Shown piece by piece: positions 62,199 through 64,000 of a stretch of DNA of 64,000 bases; position 1 is the stretch's first letter, and every line of letters starts with the position of its first letter. The stretch spans positions 186,001 through 250,000 of the forward strand of contig JAJFZO010000724.1 of assembly GCA_021397835.1 (NCBI GenBank). Reading direction: 5' to 3'. Made by a program: the position numbers and the translations under genes. Source of the DNA: Moringa oleifera. Its lineage: Eukaryota; Streptophyta; Magnoliopsida; Brassicales; Moringaceae. The notes under the pieces were generated by a model. It worked only from the letters and a program-made list of their open reading frames with translations, ran no database searches and was not told the DNA's origin.

Positions 62199-62555
62199 GG
62201 CCCATTTGACATTCTTCGCCACTGTTAAAGGTACTACTGGAATTTTATCTTTAAAATAAAATTATTTTTGTATATTTCCTTGAAAAATTATAGACAGGAT
62301 TTGACATCTAAAATTTCATTTGACTTTTTTCATGTTTGAAAATATAAACAAAATTAAAAGTTATTTATAAGATATTAAAAATAATATGGTTTAATATTTT
62401 CACTGATTAAAAAAAGTAAAATTTTAATTTTTTAAAAAAAATCATTTTACTGATCCAACTTTTTCCCTTTCAGCACCAAGTCCGACCCGGGCTGGCTCGT
62501 CATGGGTAACCTTAATTTCAAAGTGAATCACATGGGGCCCAAAAAGACTGGCCCA
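62199..62555 (-). promoter_or_regulatory. Site II elements upstream of bL34m
   Basis: GGCCCA (minus strand TGGGCC) occurs at 62199-62204, 62536-62541 and 62550-62555, from 110 to 470 bp upstream of the bL34m ATG. TGGGCY elements are typical of plant nuclear genes for ribosomal and mitochondrial proteins and are bound by TCP factors. Confidence 0.5.
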
Positions 62556-63025
62556 CACCCCCTCCCCCACCCCCAACAAAAAAAAAAAAAACCCCTATCA
62601 TCATGGTGGACCGTAGACCGCAGGATCAATAATTTTTCAGTCAAGAAAGTGGAAAAACAAGTACACTATCAAGAGGTATCAACAATCAATGCGAACATGA
62701 AGAAACCAAAAACTACATACAACTCCAAGAAAGAAATGGCAACAATTTGATGGAAAGCACAGGGTCTTACAATTTAGACCCAGCCATCTCCAGTTACAAT
62801 TCGTGTCAAAAACTACAACAAACAAAGCCAACCCAGCTTAACCCATAATTCAATTACCCACCTGGGAGGAAAAAGAAAAACTCAACAGAGACAAAAGGAA
62901 AATGTTAAAAAAGACACAAGGAAAAAAAGAAAAAAGAGAATACAAATCAATTTGGTGACTAGGCTGACAAGCAGGATCCTGCAACTGTATACAATCACTG
63001 CAGATGATTAAGATTTGATGTTAGC
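62556..63025. other. Intergenic DNA and 3' UTR of the SurE-like gene
   Basis: An A-rich, purine-rich stretch with no supported gene. It most likely holds the 3' UTR of the minus-strand gene ending at 63026. Confidence 0.6.
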
Positions 63026-63988
63026 TCATTGCCCCCCTTCAATTGCAGTGGAAATCCAATCAGACGCAGCTCCTTGAATTTCAGATTCGATTTGCGGAAG
63101 AAGTGATAGGGGAGTTACTGCAACCTGTTATTCCAAATCAAGGGAGAACAAGAATCAACCACAGGAGCTATGAGCTGGGAAGAGAGCATTCAAGATACCA
63201 ATTCAGTATAGCCAGATAAGATGAAGAATCCTTTGTAGTTCTAGCATCCAAGCATGTTTGTTTACATAATGCAAATGCATGAATGCAATTAGTACCTTAA
63301 GTATATAGGTGACACTCTAATCTGCAGCAGACTTCGACCCCTAAAATGCTATTGCCATGTTCAAAGATCTGATAGAATTGAATTACGCCATTGTGTTTCA
63401 TCTTTTTGTTTTATCAGAGGCCATTGAGTTTTACCAGTGGCTTCCATGAAAATAAACTTTAATGATGGGACCATGAAAGTTAATGCAAATCACCATCACA
63501 TATGAGAAAAACATCAATCCCATACTGTCGCTCAGGATGACTCCCATGTAAGTAACCGCCATTGTCCCAAGGATACTCCAAGCATAGAATAGGAAGAACG
63601 CATGTTTAGTTATGGCAAGATTAGATGACATGCATAACTCAAGAATAACTTCAACTTACAAATCCATTTTCAAGCGCTCTGAAATCCAAATCCTCATCCG
63701 CATCTTCGTGTTCCTTATTCAGAAACTGCCAATAAATGTAAATGCCCCCAGTTAATAAAGAAATTCATTGTTGATGAAACTCACATCCACAGTAATAAAA
63801 AAAGTCTAACAAGCACTAGAAATCGCTTCCATGGCAAGTAAAGCCCTCCAGATTGGCTTCACAGTGAAAATCTTCTGTACCTCCAGCCGGAAGTATTTCT
63901 TCACACGGTTGTTATCAGGCTTCCCAGCAGCCCCAACTGATTCAATCTCCACATTCTTCTTCTGTGTAGTCAAACGACGAGCTGCACC
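63026..63988 (-). CDS. SurE-like phosphatase/5'-nucleotidase (C-terminal exons only)
   Basis: Three exons on the minus strand, 63881-63988, 63660-63725 and 63026-63124, join in frame to encode 91 residues ending in a TGA stop. The sequence reads GAARRLTTQKKNVEIESVGA, then GKPDNNRVKKYFRLE, FLNKEHEDADEDLDFRALEN and GFVAVTPLSLLPQIE, ending TAIEGGQ. The pattern DLDFRALENGFVAVTPL fits the C-terminal part of plant SurE-type metal-dependent nucleotidases, which hydrolyse nucleoside monophosphates. The catalytic N-terminal half lies beyond position 64000, so activity cannot be judged. Family assignment comes from this tail alone and is moderately sure. Confidence 0.65.
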
Positions 63989-64000
63989 CTGACAGAAACA

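Noticed and set aside
1..64000. tRNA, rRNA, CRISPR arrays, viral or complete transposon genes
   Set aside because: No good tRNA A/B box pair, rRNA stretch, regularly spaced repeats, or integrase, reverse transcriptase or transposase motif was seen on either strand by eye. A dedicated search could still find diverged remnants.

Overview
The window is nuclear DNA of a flowering plant, most likely a woody eudicot. It has AT-rich intergenic DNA with (CT)n, (GA)n and (AT)n microsatellites, short exons split by AT-rich GT-AG introns, and plant-only families: TRB, IQM, IQD, EPFL, DUF3511 and an R2R3-MYB of the MYB103 type. I saw no CRISPR array, bacterial operon, rRNA, tRNA or intact transposon. Thirteen protein-coding genes are supported. 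For each I joined exons by reading frame, splice sites and family pattern; eleven are complete within the window and two are cut by its edges.

Left part (1-12 kb, + strand): the 3' half of a telomere-repeat-binding factor (TRB4/5 type), a complete eIF4A with a long 5'-leader intron, and a small DUF3511 gene. Centre-left (12-38.5 kb, - strand): a casein kinase 1-like kinase, a 1230-residue P4-ATPase lipid flippase, coatomer zeta, an EPF-like secreted peptide and a small charged protein with an internal repeat. A gene-poor AT-rich stretch (about 25-30 kb) separates the flippase from coatomer zeta. Centre-right (42-56.7 kb, + strand): two calmodulin-binding IQ-motif genes side by side (IQM, then IQD) and, after about 6.7 kb of AT-rich DNA, a MYB103-like regulator of secondary walls. 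Right end (59-64 kb, - strand): mitochondrial ribosomal protein bL34 and the C-terminal part of a SurE-like phosphatase.

The genes form no single pathway; this is an ordinary gene-dense plant segment. Three belong to growth and translation functions (eIF4A, bL34m, TRB), and two of these (eIF4A, bL34m) carry telo-box or site II promoter elements. I found no convincing undescribed multi-gene system. The best leads are at the level of gene architecture: a GC-AG first intron, a leader uORF and an in-frame stop-free second intron in the MYB gene; a stop-free 105-nt intron in the flippase nucleotide-binding region; an overlapping upstream ORF on coatomer zeta; a duplicated pyrimidine/CAG module in the IQD leader; a microsatellite abutting a splice donor in the EPFL gene; and a paired ACACGTGT element beside an orphan exon-like ORF.
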